This document shows, in pieces, positions 16,445 through 24,519 of a DNA stretch of 64,000 nt. The stretch's first letter is position 1; every line of letters begins with the position of its first letter. The notes beneath the pieces are model-generated. The model searched no databases. It was given only the letters and a program-made list of their open reading frames with translations, and was not told where the DNA came from. Made by a program: the position numbers and the translations under genes. This DNA is from Phycisphaerales bacterium (lineage in GTDB: Bacteria; Planctomycetota; Phycisphaerae; Phycisphaerales; UBA1924): contig JADJMV010000013.1 of assembly GCA_016709445.1 (NCBI GenBank), forward strand, positions 75,250 through 139,249, given 5' to 3'.

Positions 16445-17362
16445 ATGAGCACTACGATGCAGCGGATTCGAGCGACCGGCCTTCTGGCGGCGGTGGGACT
16501 AGCCTTTGTGTGTCCCGGGGCTCTGGCCCAGGGCGACGGCCAGCCTTCGACGCTGGTGCTGAAGGGCACCATCCGGGACTTCAAGTCCCGTGGGGAAACC
16601 GGCGGCCACACGGATTTCGAGTGGCAGCCCAAGAACGCTCTGAACAAGGGCTCTTACGGCCAGTACCTGCAGATCGTCAACGACGAGCTGGACGCGGACG
16701 GGAAGCCGAGCTTCCGGTCGAAGGGCTACCGCCTCACGGCCCAGTGGACGGACTCTCAGGGCAACAACATCATCTCGCCGAAGGGCTACATCACGGCCAA
16801 GGATGGCGACCATGCCGGCTCGATGGAGGGCCAGGGCTACGCGGTCGAGAACGCGGACAAGTTCGCGCAGTGGTACCGCGACGTGCCGGGTGTCAACGTG
16901 AGCAAGACGTGCTCGATCACGCTGAAGCGAGATCCCAATTCCGGCAAGTACGTGTTTGACGACAAGGACGACGAGCTGTTCAAGAGCCGCGGCGGTTTCT
17001 TCCCGATCAACGACGAGCTCTACGGCAACTACAGCACGACGGGGAAGAACTTCCACTTCACCTACGAGCTGTCGACGGAATTCACCTACAAGGCGAACTC
17101 GGGCCAGATCTTCAGGTTCATCGGCGACGACGACGTGTGGGTGTACGTGGACGGCAAGCTCGTGATCGACCTTGGCGGCGTGCACGGAGCGACGGCCCAG
17201 ACCATCAACATGGATCGCCTGAGCTGGCTGCAGGACAACAAGGCCTACTCGCTGAAGTTCTTCTTCGCCGAGCGGCACACGACCGAGTCGAACTTCCGGA
17301 TTGAGACCACACTCCAGTTGCGGGATGTGAATGTCCCGACGGTCTCGGCCCTGTACGACTGA
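16445..17362 (+). CDS. Secreted fibro-slime domain protein
   Basis: A 305-residue secreted protein with a Sec signal peptide (about 1-29, cleaved after ALAQ). The rest matches the fibro-slime domain pattern known from Fibrobacter and other surface proteins: an opening LKGTIRDFK, then KTCSITLKRDPNSGKYVFDD, then a PA14-like sugar-binding core with NFHFTYELSTEFTY, FRFIGDDDVWVYVDGKLVIDLGGVHG and the closing LKFFFAERHTTESNFRIETTL. In this family the Asp-rich DDDVWVYVDG loop binds carbohydrate or calcium. No C-terminal anchor is visible. A terminator-like hairpin follows. It is probably part of the outer matrix. Confidence 0.88.
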   Translation: MSTTMQRIRATGLLAAVGLAFVCPGALAQGDGQPSTLVLKGTIRDFKSRGETGGHTDFEWQPKNALNKGSYGQYLQIVNDELDADGKPSFRSKGYRLTAQWTDSQGNNIISPKGYITAKDGDHAGSMEGQGYAVENADKFAQWYRDVPGVNVSKTCSITLKRDPNSGKYVFDDKDDELFKSRGGFFPINDELYGNYSTTGKNFHFTYELSTEFTYKANSGQIFRFIGDDDVWVYVDGKLVIDLGGVHGATAQTINMDRLSWLQDNKAYSLKFFFAERHTTESNFRIETTLQLRDVNVPTVSALYD

Positions 17363-17395
17363 TCCGACCCGCGTCCAGCCTCGACCCCACCCCAC

Positions 17396-17430
17396 GCCCG
17401 TCCGCACCTGTGCGGCGGGCGATTTTCGTT
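17396..17430 (+). terminator. Rho-independent terminator after the fibro-slime gene
   Basis: Stem arms GCCCGTCCGCAC and GTGCGGCGGGC (17396-17420), with one bulged base, are followed by GATTTTCGTT. It lies 33 bp after the fibro-slime stop and 8 bp before the end of the convergent lipoprotein gene. Confidence 0.8.
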
Positions 17431-17437
17431 GGGCGTG

Positions 17438-17818
17438 TCACCAGGAGTGTCGTTCGTACGACCCGCGGTGTTCGGACCGGTAGTAGAGGTAATGGTCCGG
17501 GGAGCGGGGCACCCAGATGACCCGGGGGCGCGAGAGGGTCGGGCGCTCGCGCTCGGGCCAGGCCGTGGTGGCCAGGAGGGGGCGTTCCGTGTGGGCGGAG
17601 AGGCTCTCGTTGCGGCGCCCGTCGATCCATGACGGGTGGCCCCGGAGCGAGGACGCCTCGACCACAACGGGGCCGGGGAGCACGGCCTGCCAGGAGGCGC
17701 GTCGAGGTGGGCCGACCCTGCAGACGGTCTGGGTTTCGGCGCAGGCGCCGAGCATCGCGGCGGCGGTGAGCGCGGCGAGGAGCATGAGGGGCCTGGTTGA
17801 CCTACGGCGATCGAGCAT
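17438..17818 (-). CDS. Predicted small lipoprotein
   Basis: A 126-residue protein with a type II signal peptide: MLDRRRSTRP, a hydrophobic core LMLLAALTAAAM and lipobox LGAC (Cys about residue 25). The mature part is short, has several Arg-Pro and Trp-rich stretches (RASWQAVLPGPVVVEASSL, RPRVIWVPRSPDHYLYYRSE) and no recognised domain. The start at 17818 is the Met directly preceding the basic n-region. It is convergent with the fibro-slime gene across a terminator. Confidence 0.65.
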   Translation of the reverse strand: MLDRRRSTRPLMLLAALTAAAMLGACAETQTVCRVGPPRRASWQAVLPGPVVVEASSLRGHPSWIDGRRNESLSAHTERPLLATTAWPERERPTLSRPRVIWVPRSPDHYLYYRSEHRGSYERHSW

Positions 17819-18028
17819 CCGACTCCCAGGGTACAAAGACGGGACCACATTGTTATCCCCTGTACCAGGTGAAATGCGCAAGATTCGCCTGTTGTTCCAT
17901 GACAACGTGTGGTGACCGTGCGACATGCGGCGGTGTCGAATGTCCCGATTCGTCGTGGCGAGGGGGCGAACCCCCGCCGATAAGATCCCGTAGCGACATC
18001 GCCGCGTGGCGGCTGGGAGGGCTTGTCG

Positions 18029-18805
18029 ATGAAGGGCGTGATTCTGGCGGGCGGGCTTGGCACACGGCTCCGGCCGCTGACCCTGGTTACGAACAAACAC
18101 CTGTTGCCGGTGTACGACAAGCCGATGATCTACTACCCGATCGAGTGCCTGCTCAACGCGGGGATCGACGACATCCTGATCGTCACCGGGGGCGAGCACG
18201 CCGGGGACTTCCTGAAGCTTCTGAAGAACGGGAAGCAGTTGGGTGTCCGGCACCTCGAGTACGCGTACCAGGAGGGCGAGGGCGGGATCGCCGATGCGCT
18301 GAAGCTCGCGGAGGACTTCGCCGACGGCGAGAAGATCTGCGTGATTCTGGGTGACAACATCATCGAGCTGAACATCCGTCGCGCCGCGGCGGACTTCTAC
18401 ACGCAGCGGTCCGGCGCCAAGCTCCTGCTCAAGGAGGTGCCCGATCCGGAGCGGTTCGGGGTGGTGCGTTTCGAGGGCGAGGGCGATGCGCGACGGGTGG
18501 CGGAGATCATCGAGAAGCCCAAGAGCCCTCCCTCGAATTGTGCGGTGATCGGGGTGTATTTCTACGACGCGGACGTGTTCGGCGTGTGCAAGGACCTCAA
18601 GCCGAGCGGACGCGGCGAGCTCGAGATCACGGATGTGAACAACTACTACCTGCAGCGTGGCGATCTCACGCACGAGATCCTCGATGGGTGGTGGACGGAC
18701 GCGGGGACATTTGAGAGCCTCTACCGGGCTGCGGACTTCGTGGCGCGTGGCGGCGCCAACCACAGCGATCAGCCGGCGCGCAAGGAGGCGGCGGGAGCGC
18801 GCTGA
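18029..18805 (+). CDS. rmlA: Glucose-1-phosphate thymidylyltransferase, short RmlA type
   Basis: Joins glucose-1-phosphate to dTTP to make dTDP-glucose, the first step of the dTDP-sugar pathway. The 258-residue protein shows the nucleotide-binding start KGVILAGGLGTRLRPLT, the KHLLPVYDKPMIYYP signature, GEGGIADALKLAEDF and the LGDNI metal site (about residue 110), and it closes with GELEITDVNNYYL and WWTDAGTFESLYRA. The start at ATG 18029 follows GGGAGG; a TTG two codons earlier is less likely. It heads a four-gene rml set (A, C-like, D, B) on the plus strand. Confidence 0.92.
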   Translation: MKGVILAGGLGTRLRPLTLVTNKHLLPVYDKPMIYYPIECLLNAGIDDILIVTGGEHAGDFLKLLKNGKQLGVRHLEYAYQEGEGGIADALKLAEDFADGEKICVILGDNIIELNIRRAAADFYTQRSGAKLLLKEVPDPERFGVVRFEGEGDARRVAEIIEKPKSPPSNCAVIGVYFYDADVFGVCKDLKPSGRGELEITDVNNYYLQRGDLTHEILDGWWTDAGTFESLYRAADFVARGGANHSDQPARKEAAGAR

Positions 18806-18892
18806 GCCGCGGGCTCAGCCGGGGGATTGGATCGGGTTCGGCCGGCGGGCCATGCCGCCGGTCCTAGGGCCTGTGCTCGCGGAGGCCGACAA

Positions 18893-19387
18893 TTGCTCAC
18901 CAAATCGGTACAGCGTTTCGATGGTTCTCTGGTCGATGCGTTCGCGAGGGCGGGGGAGGTGGTTGAACCACTCTTCGTGCCGTCGCAGTTCTTCACCGAC
19001 GATCGTGGCTGGTCGCTCATGAACCAGATGCAGGGTGTGCTCGGGGCGCAGGGCCAGGTGAATTTCTCGGTGCAGTATCCCGGCGTGATCAAGGCCTGGC
19101 ATCGGCACGCCAAGCAGACGGACTTCTGGATGTGCCTGCAGGGGCATCTCAAGGTCGGTGTGCACCGCGAGTCGGACGGATCGAGTTGGTCGCTGGTCAT
19201 CGGCGAGAAGCGACCGGGGACCGTGGTGATCCCGCCGCCGCTGTGGCATGGCGCCGCGACGGTGGGTCCGGCGCAGGCCGGGCTGCTCTACTACGTGACG
19301 CACGCGTACGACCCCAAGGCCCCGGATGAGGAGCGGCGGGGGCATGACACGGTGGCGGGCTTCTCGTGGGAGGTGGAGCACAAGTAG
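18893..19387 (+). CDS. rmlC: dTDP-4-dehydrorhamnose 3,5-epimerase-like cupin
   Basis: A 164-residue RmlC-type cupin, the expected epimerase for turning dTDP-4-keto-6-deoxyglucose into the L-rhamnose precursor. The TTG start at 18893 is chosen for the GCGGAGG 8 bp upstream. The barrel carries the family-like pattern SVQYPGVIKAWHRHAKQTDFWMCLQGHLKVGVH, with His in WHRH as the likely catalytic base, and VIPPPLWHGAAT and YYVTHAYDP near the end. The sequence is divergent from classical RmlC (GVIKAWH in place of GVLRGLHYQ), so its exact product could differ. It is bracketed by rmlA and rmlD. Confidence 0.75.
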   Translation: MLTKSVQRFDGSLVDAFARAGEVVEPLFVPSQFFTDDRGWSLMNQMQGVLGAQGQVNFSVQYPGVIKAWHRHAKQTDFWMCLQGHLKVGVHRESDGSSWSLVIGEKRPGTVVIPPPLWHGAATVGPAQAGLLYYVTHAYDPKAPDEERRGHDTVAGFSWEVEHK

Positions 19388-19397
19388 GGGACGGGGA

Positions 19398-19452
19398 CGG
19401 AGAGACGGAGAGACGGAGAGACGGAGAGACGGAGAGACGGAAGAGACGGAGT
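19398..19452. repeat. 8-bp tandem repeat (GAGACGGA)
   Basis: About six copies of GAGACGGA between rmlC and rmlD, the reverse complement of the unit at 7.8 kb. The last copy carries one extra A. Confidence 0.95.
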
Positions 19453-19491
19453 GGCGTGGTGGTGTGATTTGGGGGGGCGACTGGTCTGGGG

Positions 19492-20364
19492 TTGGAGGCG
19501 GCGGTGGCGATCGGACGGGTGCTCATCCTCGGTGCGAACGGCATGGTTGGGCGCGCGTGGTGCGGGCTGCTGGCTGCGCATGGCGTCGGGTTCGACTTTG
19601 GGGGCCGGGAGCTGCTGGATCTTGAGGATCTGGACGCGGTGTCTCGGCTGGACGTCTCGTCGTATTCGCACGTGGTGAACTGCGGGGCCTGGACGGCGGT
19701 GGACGAGGCCGAGGCGCAGGAGGCGCGGGCGCACCGGGTGAATGCAGAGGCGGTCGGGGTGCTTGCGAAGCGGTGCGGGGCGGCGGGGGCGCGGCTTGTG
19801 ACCTACTCGACCGACTACGTGTTCCGTGGGGAGGCGACGGCGCCGTATCCGGTGGATGGCGAGCACGATCCGGTGAACGCGTACGGGCGGAGCAAGGCCG
19901 CGGGCGAGGCGCTGCTCGGGGAGACCGGCGGCGGTTGGCTTTGCATCCGGACGAGCTGGGTCTATGCGCCGTGGGGCAAGAACTTCGTGCGGACCATCGC
20001 GGGCGCGGCGAAGAGCCGTCCGGAACTTCGGGTGGTGCATGACCAGCGGGGGCGGCCGACATCGGCCGAGGGGCTGGCGAGGACGAGCCTGGGGCTCATG
20101 CTGCGTGGGGCCGCGGGCATGTGGCACGCGAGCGACGGCGGGGAGTGCACATGGTTCGAGTTCGCGTCGGAGATTGTGCGGCTCACGGGCGCGGCGTGTC
20201 GGGTTGCCCCCTGCACCTCGGCGGAATTCCCGCGGCCGGCGGCCCGCCCTTCGTACAGCGTGCTCGATCTGGGCGCGACGGAGCGGGCGGTGGGGGAGAT
20301 GACGCCCTGGGCTGCGGCGCTGGGGGATGTGGTGCGGCGCCTGGGGGCGGCGGAGCGCGGATAG
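19492..20364 (+). CDS. rmlD: dTDP-4-dehydrorhamnose reductase
   Basis: Reduces the 4-keto group to give dTDP-L-rhamnose. About 290 residues of the extended short-chain dehydrogenase type: a Rossmann start VLILGANGMVGRAW, a TYSTDYVFRG motif with the substrate Ser/Thr-Asp (about residue 103), the catalytic pair YGRSK (Tyr and Lys, about 130), VRTSWVYAPWGKNFVRT-like stretch, and the DQRGRPTSAEGLA substrate loop. Start codon choice is uncertain: TTG at 19492 or GTG at 19504. It is separated from rmlC by the 8-bp repeat and followed 64 bp on by rmlB. Confidence 0.9.
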   Translation: MEAAVAIGRVLILGANGMVGRAWCGLLAAHGVGFDFGGRELLDLEDLDAVSRLDVSSYSHVVNCGAWTAVDEAEAQEARAHRVNAEAVGVLAKRCGAAGARLVTYSTDYVFRGEATAPYPVDGEHDPVNAYGRSKAAGEALLGETGGGWLCIRTSWVYAPWGKNFVRTIAGAAKSRPELRVVHDQRGRPTSAEGLARTSLGLMLRGAAGMWHASDGGECTWFEFASEIVRLTGAACRVAPCTSAEFPRPAARPSYSVLDLGATERAVGEMTPWAAALGDVVRRLGAAERG

Positions 20365-20428
20365 CGTGCGGCACGGCCTCGGGAGGGCTGGGGGCATCGC
20401 GGGGTGCGTTCTCGAAGGGAGCACAGGG

Positions 20429-21448
20429 ATGACGACGATTCTGGTGACCGGGGGCGCGGGGTTCATCGGCGCGAATTTCGTGCGGTTCGTGCTGCGGCAT
20501 CGCCCGTCGTACCGCGTCATCAACGTGGACGCGCTCACGTATTCGGGCAACCTCGAGAACCTGACGGACATCGAGAGCGATTCGCGGTACCGATTCGTGC
20601 GGGGCGACATCCGGGACGGCGCCGCGATGGCCGCGCTGATGGACGAGGCGGACGCGGTGGTGCACATGGCGGCGGAGAGCCATGTGGATCGGTCGATCCT
20701 TGATTCGACGCCCTTCATCCAGACCAACGTGGGGGGCACGCAGGTGCTGCTGGATGCGGCGCGCAAGTCGGGCCGGGCGGGGCGGTTCTTGTATGTCTCG
20801 ACGGACGAGGTCTATGGCTCGCTCGCGTTGGAGGACACGGATGCGAAGTTCACGGAAGAGACTCCGCTGGCGCCGAACAGCCCATACGCGGCGAGCAAGA
20901 CCGGGGGCGACCTGCTCTGCCGCGCGTACCACCACACGTTCGGCATGGACATCGTGACGACGCGCTGCAGCAACAACTTCGGGCCCTACCAGTTCCCGGA
21001 GAAGGTGATCCCGCTGTTTGTGACCAACCTGATCGAGGGCAAGAAGGTGCCGCTGTACGGCGACGGGCTGAACGTCCGTGACTGGCTGCATGTGGACGAC
21101 CACTGCGAGGCGATCCTGACGGTGCTCGAGAAGGGTCGGTCTGGGGAGGTCTACAACGTGGGGGGCAACAACGAGCAGTCCAACGTGGAGCTGACGCACG
21201 CGATCCTGTCGCTGATGGGTTGTGGCGGGGAGATGATCCAGTATGTCACCGATCGGCCCGGGCACGACCGGCGGTACGCGATCGACGCGTCGAAGATCGA
21301 GCGCGAACTCGGTTGGCGTCCGACGCGCTCGGCCTGGCCGGGTGCGCTTCGAGAGACCGTGGAGTGGTACAGGACGAATCCCGCGTGGTGGCAGCGCGTG
21401 AAGAGCGGGGAGTATCGGCGGTACTACGAGCAGCAGTACGGGGGTTGA
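20429..21448 (+). CDS. rmlB: dTDP-glucose 4,6-dehydratase
   Basis: Converts dTDP-glucose to dTDP-4-keto-6-deoxyglucose using bound NAD. The 339-residue protein begins ILVTGGAGFIGANFVRF (NAD-binding GxxGxxG) and continues with VDALTYSGNLENL. It carries the DEVYGSL loop with the catalytic Asp-Glu pair and the SPYAASKTGGD box with Tyr and Lys (about 155-165), followed by TTRCSNNFGPYQFPEKVIPLF and RDWLHVDDHCEAI. All expected residues are present. The start at 20429 follows GAAGGGAG. It is the last gene of the rml set. Confidence 0.96.
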   Translation: MTTILVTGGAGFIGANFVRFVLRHRPSYRVINVDALTYSGNLENLTDIESDSRYRFVRGDIRDGAAMAALMDEADAVVHMAAESHVDRSILDSTPFIQTNVGGTQVLLDAARKSGRAGRFLYVSTDEVYGSLALEDTDAKFTEETPLAPNSPYAASKTGGDLLCRAYHHTFGMDIVTTRCSNNFGPYQFPEKVIPLFVTNLIEGKKVPLYGDGLNVRDWLHVDDHCEAILTVLEKGRSGEVYNVGGNNEQSNVELTHAILSLMGCGGEMIQYVTDRPGHDRRYAIDASKIERELGWRPTRSAWPGALRETVEWYRTNPAWWQRVKSGEYRRYYEQQYGG

Positions 21449-21460
21449 TGGGGAAGGTGG

Positions 21461-21515
21461 GAGAGACGAAGAGACGGAGAGACGGAGAGACGGAGAGACG
21501 GAGAGACGGAGAGGG
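21461..21515. repeat. 8-bp tandem repeat (GAGACGGA)
   Basis: Six copies of GAGACGGA, the first in the variant GAGACGAA, immediately after rmlB. It has the same unit and orientation as the array at 19.4 kb. The rest of the 356-bp gap to the next gene holds no gene, only the terminator at 21745. Confidence 0.95.
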
Positions 21516-21744
21516 GGAGGAGTGGGGTGGGGCTCGGGGGAATCGAGGTTGGCGCGAGCCCTTGGAAGTCCGCGCTGTGTGGGGGCGTCGCTGGACGATG
21601 GGGCCTCGTTCGGTTGATCGGTCGCCGCGTCGTGCGGGGCTCGCGAGATGGCGGCTACGCGGCGTAGCCTGTCGCGGGGATGCTTCGAACCGGTATCCGG
21701 GCCGCGCGAGATTCCACGAGAGGGGTTGCGCGTGCACCAATGGA

Positions 21745-21773
21745 AAGGGAGCGGCCCATAAGGCCGCTCCCTT
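21745..21773 (-). terminator. Strong hairpin terminator
   Basis: A perfect 12-bp stem (AAGGGAGCGGCC and its complement) with a 5-base CATAA loop lies 32 bp beyond the stop of the minus-strand sorting-signal gene at 21805. On the minus strand it is followed by CCATTGGT, with only a short T-stretch, so it may also terminate rmlB transcripts from the plus strand. Confidence 0.75.
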
Positions 21774-21804
21774 GAGCTGCTTGCGATGGAATTGGTCGAA
21801 GCGA

Positions 21805-22473
21805 TCAGGCGCGACGACGACGGGCGGCGATGCCGGCGAGGCCGAGGCCGGCCATGGCGGCGGCGCCGGGCAGCGGGACGACGCGCATCCCGAGCTGGTC
21901 CTGGTAGTCCTGGTTGGTGTAGGCGATCACGTTCGGGGTGGCATCGCCGTTGGCGGCGGTGGCGTAACCCTTGTAGGTGTTGAAGAGGCTGCTGGAGATG
22001 CCGCTGATCTGGACCTTGCCGCCGCCGATGCTCAGGCCGCTGCTGAAGTCGTAGACGATCTCCCAGATCACGGCCTGGAAGGCCGCGGCCTTGCTGTCGG
22101 AGTCAATGTCCGCGGCGCCGTTGGTCGCGTTGAAGAGCTTGTAGATGGCCTCGGCCTTGTCGGTGCCCATGGGGCCGCTCGAGGGGGCGTCCTTGACGTC
22201 CACGATCTGGAACGTCCCGGAGTGGGCCCACTGGGTGAGCTCGGTGCAGAAGGTCTTGGCGTCGTTGCCGTCGACGTTGTAGCTGAGCTGGCCGGACCAG
22301 ACGTTCTTGTTGCTGCCGCCGTCGGCGAAGTGGAGGCCGCCGGAGAGCGACACGGTGACGTTCTTGCCGTGGTTGCCGGTGATCCCCTGGAACACGAGCG
22401 GCACGGAGTCAGCGTTCGCGGCGGCGGCGAAGCCCGCGGCGGCGATGGCGGCGATGGTCAGGACGTTCTTCAT
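21805..22473 (-). CDS. VPLP-CTERM secreted protein 1, putative thioester-type domain
   Basis: A 222-residue exported protein with a Sec signal peptide (about 1-21). The last 25 residues hold a tripartite sorting signal: VPLP, a hydrophobic stretch AAAMAGLGLAGIAA and a basic tail RRRRA, like PEP-CTERM signals processed by exosortases. The body has GxVTVSLSGGL and WSGQL strands, then FCTEL (Cys76) and FQAVIWEIVYDF (Gln133). A Cys followed by Q-x-x-I-W resembles the Cys-Gln thioester domains of Gram-positive adhesins; this is a pattern observation, not proof. It is closely related to the next gene. The exosortase is encoded 11 kb away in the same locus. Confidence 0.85.
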   Translation of the reverse strand: MKNVLTIAAIAAAGFAAAANADSVPLVFQGITGNHGKNVTVSLSGGLHFADGGSNKNVWSGQLSYNVDGNDAKTFCTELTQWAHSGTFQIVDVKDAPSSGPMGTDKAEAIYKLFNATNGAADIDSDSKAAAFQAVIWEIVYDFSSGLSIGGGKVQISGISSSLFNTYKGYATAANGDATPNVIAYTNQDYQDQLGMRVVPLPGAAAMAGLGLAGIAARRRRA

Positions 22474-22698
22474 GGGTATTCCCTCTCTCCCTGTTTGTGG
22501 CTGCTTTGTACTTAAATGCCTGTCGATACAGAGCTTACAACGTTTTTGATGATGGTCTACCCCACGATTGGGGTTCGCCTACAGATTCCGGTTATGGGCT
22601 GGGGCGTCGTTCCGGTTGGAGCGGAGCCCCTTGCTGGCAGTGATGCCCGACGTCTGGGATCGCCGGGCACCGGGGGACTGGATGTGGTTATCTGACGA

Positions 22699-23373
22699 TC
22701 AGGCTCGACGGCGGCGGCTTGCGATGCCGAAGAGGCCGAGGGTGGCCATGGCGGCGGTCCCAGGGAGCGGTACGACCCGCATCTGGTCTTGGCGGGTGTC
22801 ATTGACCATCGCCGTGACCGTGGGGGTCACATCGCCGTTGGCGGCGGTCGCGAGGGCCTTGAACCCGTTGAAAAGGCTGGCGTTGACGCCGCTGGCGAAC
22901 TGGACCTTGCCACCGGCGACCGAGAGGTCGGACTCTTGGCCGCTGAAGTCGTAGATGATTTCCCAGAGCACAGCCTGGAAGGCGGCGGCCTGGGCGTTGG
23001 TGGTGACGTCGGCTCCGCGATTGGTGCCGTTAAAGAGCTTGTAGATGGCTTCGGCTTTGGTTTGTCCCATGCCGGAGCCCGGCTGGGGGGCCTGGTCGAG
23101 GCTGACGACGTCGAAGACGCCCGAGCCGGCCCATTGGGTGAGCTCGGTGCAGTAGGTCTTGGCGCTGACGCCATCGATCGATTGGGAAAGCTGGCCGGCC
23201 CAGACGCCGTGCGAGGAGCTTCCGTCCTGGAAGAACAGGCCACCGGAGAGGCTCACGGTGACGGTCTGTCCGAGGTTTCCAGAGATGCCCTCGTAGACGA
23301 CGTTGACGGATTCCGCAGAAGCGATTCCCGTGGCTGCGGCCACGACTGCCAAAACGCATGCCGTACGCATCAT
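22699..23373 (-). CDS. VPLP-CTERM secreted protein 2, putative thioester-type domain
   Basis: A 224-residue paralog of protein 1, with the same order of features: signal peptide (about 1-20, ending ASA), VSLSGGLFFQDGSS, VWAGQLSQSIDG, YCTELTQWAGSG with Cys75, the shared KAEAIYKLFNGTN block, AFQAVLWEIIYDF with Gln133, and C-terminal VPLPGTAAMATLGLFGIASRRRRA. It differs most in the 80-105 loop, the type of region expected to vary in a binding surface. The gap of 225 bp to the previous gene suggests separate promoters. Probably exported, then cleaved and anchored by the locus exosortase. Confidence 0.85.
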   Translation of the reverse strand: MMRTACVLAVVAAATGIASAESVNVVYEGISGNLGQTVTVSLSGGLFFQDGSSSHGVWAGQLSQSIDGVSAKTYCTELTQWAGSGVFDVVSLDQAPQPGSGMGQTKAEAIYKLFNGTNRGADVTTNAQAAAFQAVLWEIIYDFSGQESDLSVAGGKVQFASGVNASLFNGFKALATAANGDVTPTVTAMVNDTRQDQMRVVPLPGTAAMATLGLFGIASRRRRA

Positions 23374-23787
23374 AATCTCCCCTCACACCCAAGGTTTCCA
23401 GGCCTTGGGGTGGATCTCTCTCCTGCCTTTGACTCGCCAGGGCCTTGCGACCCAAACGCATAGAAGGCAGTCGTTTATATCACAGTGCGGGGGGGGGAGC
23501 CCAGGGGCGGCCCAGTGTTTTGCATGATCCACACAAGATGTCATGTTATTGGACGCATGGATGCGCGGGCATCGCGGAGGTTTGGGGGGACCGGGGGGAT
23601 CGCGCTGGATTGCTAACCCAGGGCCGGGCTTGGGCGTGGTTGCGGTGGCTTGGGCTCGCATGTTCGGCGTGCGGCGGAAGCCCGGTGGCCTGGACCCTGG
23701 CAAGGTTGACGGGTGGGGGTACTGAAAAAGACCACCGGGCGGCCGAATGGCCGCCCGGTGGAGATTTGAAACCGAAGGCCGCCGAAC
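23374..23787. other. Non-coding gap between sorting-signal genes 2 and 3
   Basis: About 410 bp with no supported gene. It should carry the promoter of protein 2 (minus strand), but no clear -35/-10 pair is visible. Its left part, near 23480-23560, is the least GC-rich. The terminator of protein 3 lies at 23724-23761. Confidence 0.5.
23724..23761 (-). terminator. Rho-independent terminator of VPLP-CTERM protein 3
   Basis: A perfect 13-bp stem (CCACCGGGCGGCC and complement, 23732-23761) has a 4-base loop, followed on the minus strand by TCTTTTTC. It is 26 bp past the stop of the gene at 23788. Confidence 0.92.
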
Positions 23788-24432
23788 TCAGGCGCGACGG
23801 CGCTTGGCGGCGAGGCCGAGCAGGCCGAGGCCCGCGAGGCCGGCTGCGGAGGGCAGCGGGACGATCCGCATGTGATCGTTGGAGGCATCGCTGGCGATGA
23901 TGGCGATCGAGGGCGTGGATCCGCCCCGGATAGCGGCGTTCCTCATGGAATCGAAGAGGGCGCCGTTGAGCATGCCGAAGGCGATGTTTCCGGAGTGCAT
24001 GTCGAGGGACTGCTCAGAACCGTCGAAGTCGTAGATGATCTCCCAGAGCATGGCCTGGAAGGTCGCGGCTTCGTTTCGGTCATTGAAGTGGTCGCCACGA
24101 GCGCCGAAGAGCGAGCTGATGGCCTGGGCCTTGACAGCGCCCAGAGCGTCCTGCGCGGAGGACTGCTCGAACCATCCGTCTGCGTTGGTGCTGGTCAGTT
24201 CAGCGGAGAACGCGCGGACGAACTGGCCGTCGACGAGCAGGGACTTCTGTCCTGCCCAGACGGTCCTCGAGGCGGCGCCATCAGCAAAGGTGAGGCCACC
24301 CGAGAGCGAGACGACGACGCCACGACCAATTTCGTTTCCCTGGGCCTGCACAAACACCGAACCAGCGTGAGCGGCCGCAACAACTCCGGCGATCACGCCA
24401 CACGAGGCAATCATGCCGTGTGAGCGTTTCAA
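23788..24432 (-). CDS. VPLP-CTERM secreted protein 3, lacking the conserved Cys
   Basis: A 214-residue paralog of proteins 1 and 2. The signal peptide is about 1-23. VSLSGGLTFADGAA, VWAGQ, the AISSLFGARGD block and FQAMLWEIIYDFDG (Gln126) align with its relatives, but where they have FCTEL or YCTEL it reads FSAEL, with Ser76 in place of Cys. If the family forms an internal Cys-Gln thioester, this member cannot, although the fold is probably kept. The C-terminus is VPLPSAAGLAGLGLLGLAAKRRRA. It has its own strong terminator downstream. Confidence 0.85.
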   Translation of the reverse strand: MKRSHGMIASCGVIAGVVAAAHAGSVFVQAQGNEIGRGVVVSLSGGLTFADGAASRTVWAGQKSLLVDGQFVRAFSAELTSTNADGWFEQSSAQDALGAVKAQAISSLFGARGDHFNDRNEAATFQAMLWEIIYDFDGSEQSLDMHSGNIAFGMLNGALFDSMRNAAIRGGSTPSIAIIASDASNDHMRIVPLPSAAGLAGLGLLGLAAKRRRA

Positions 24433-24451
24433 GGGGATCCTCCCGATCTTC

Positions 24452-24516
24452 GGCCCGGGCTCGTCTTTGAGCCCGGGCCAGTTTTGGTGTGCATCGGCGG
24501 CACATTGCCGCCGTTG
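24452..24516. terminator. Two hairpins between sorting-signal genes 3 and 4
   Basis: A perfect 11-bp stem (GGCCCGGGCTC and complement, 24452-24479) has loop GTCTTT and is followed on the plus strand by AGTTTTGG. A smaller one (CGGCGGCA and complement with a 3-base loop) lies at about 24495-24513. Both are just beyond the stop of gene 4 on the minus strand, so they are likely to act as its terminator even though the T-run is on the other side. Confidence 0.6.
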
Positions 24517-24519
24517 GGA

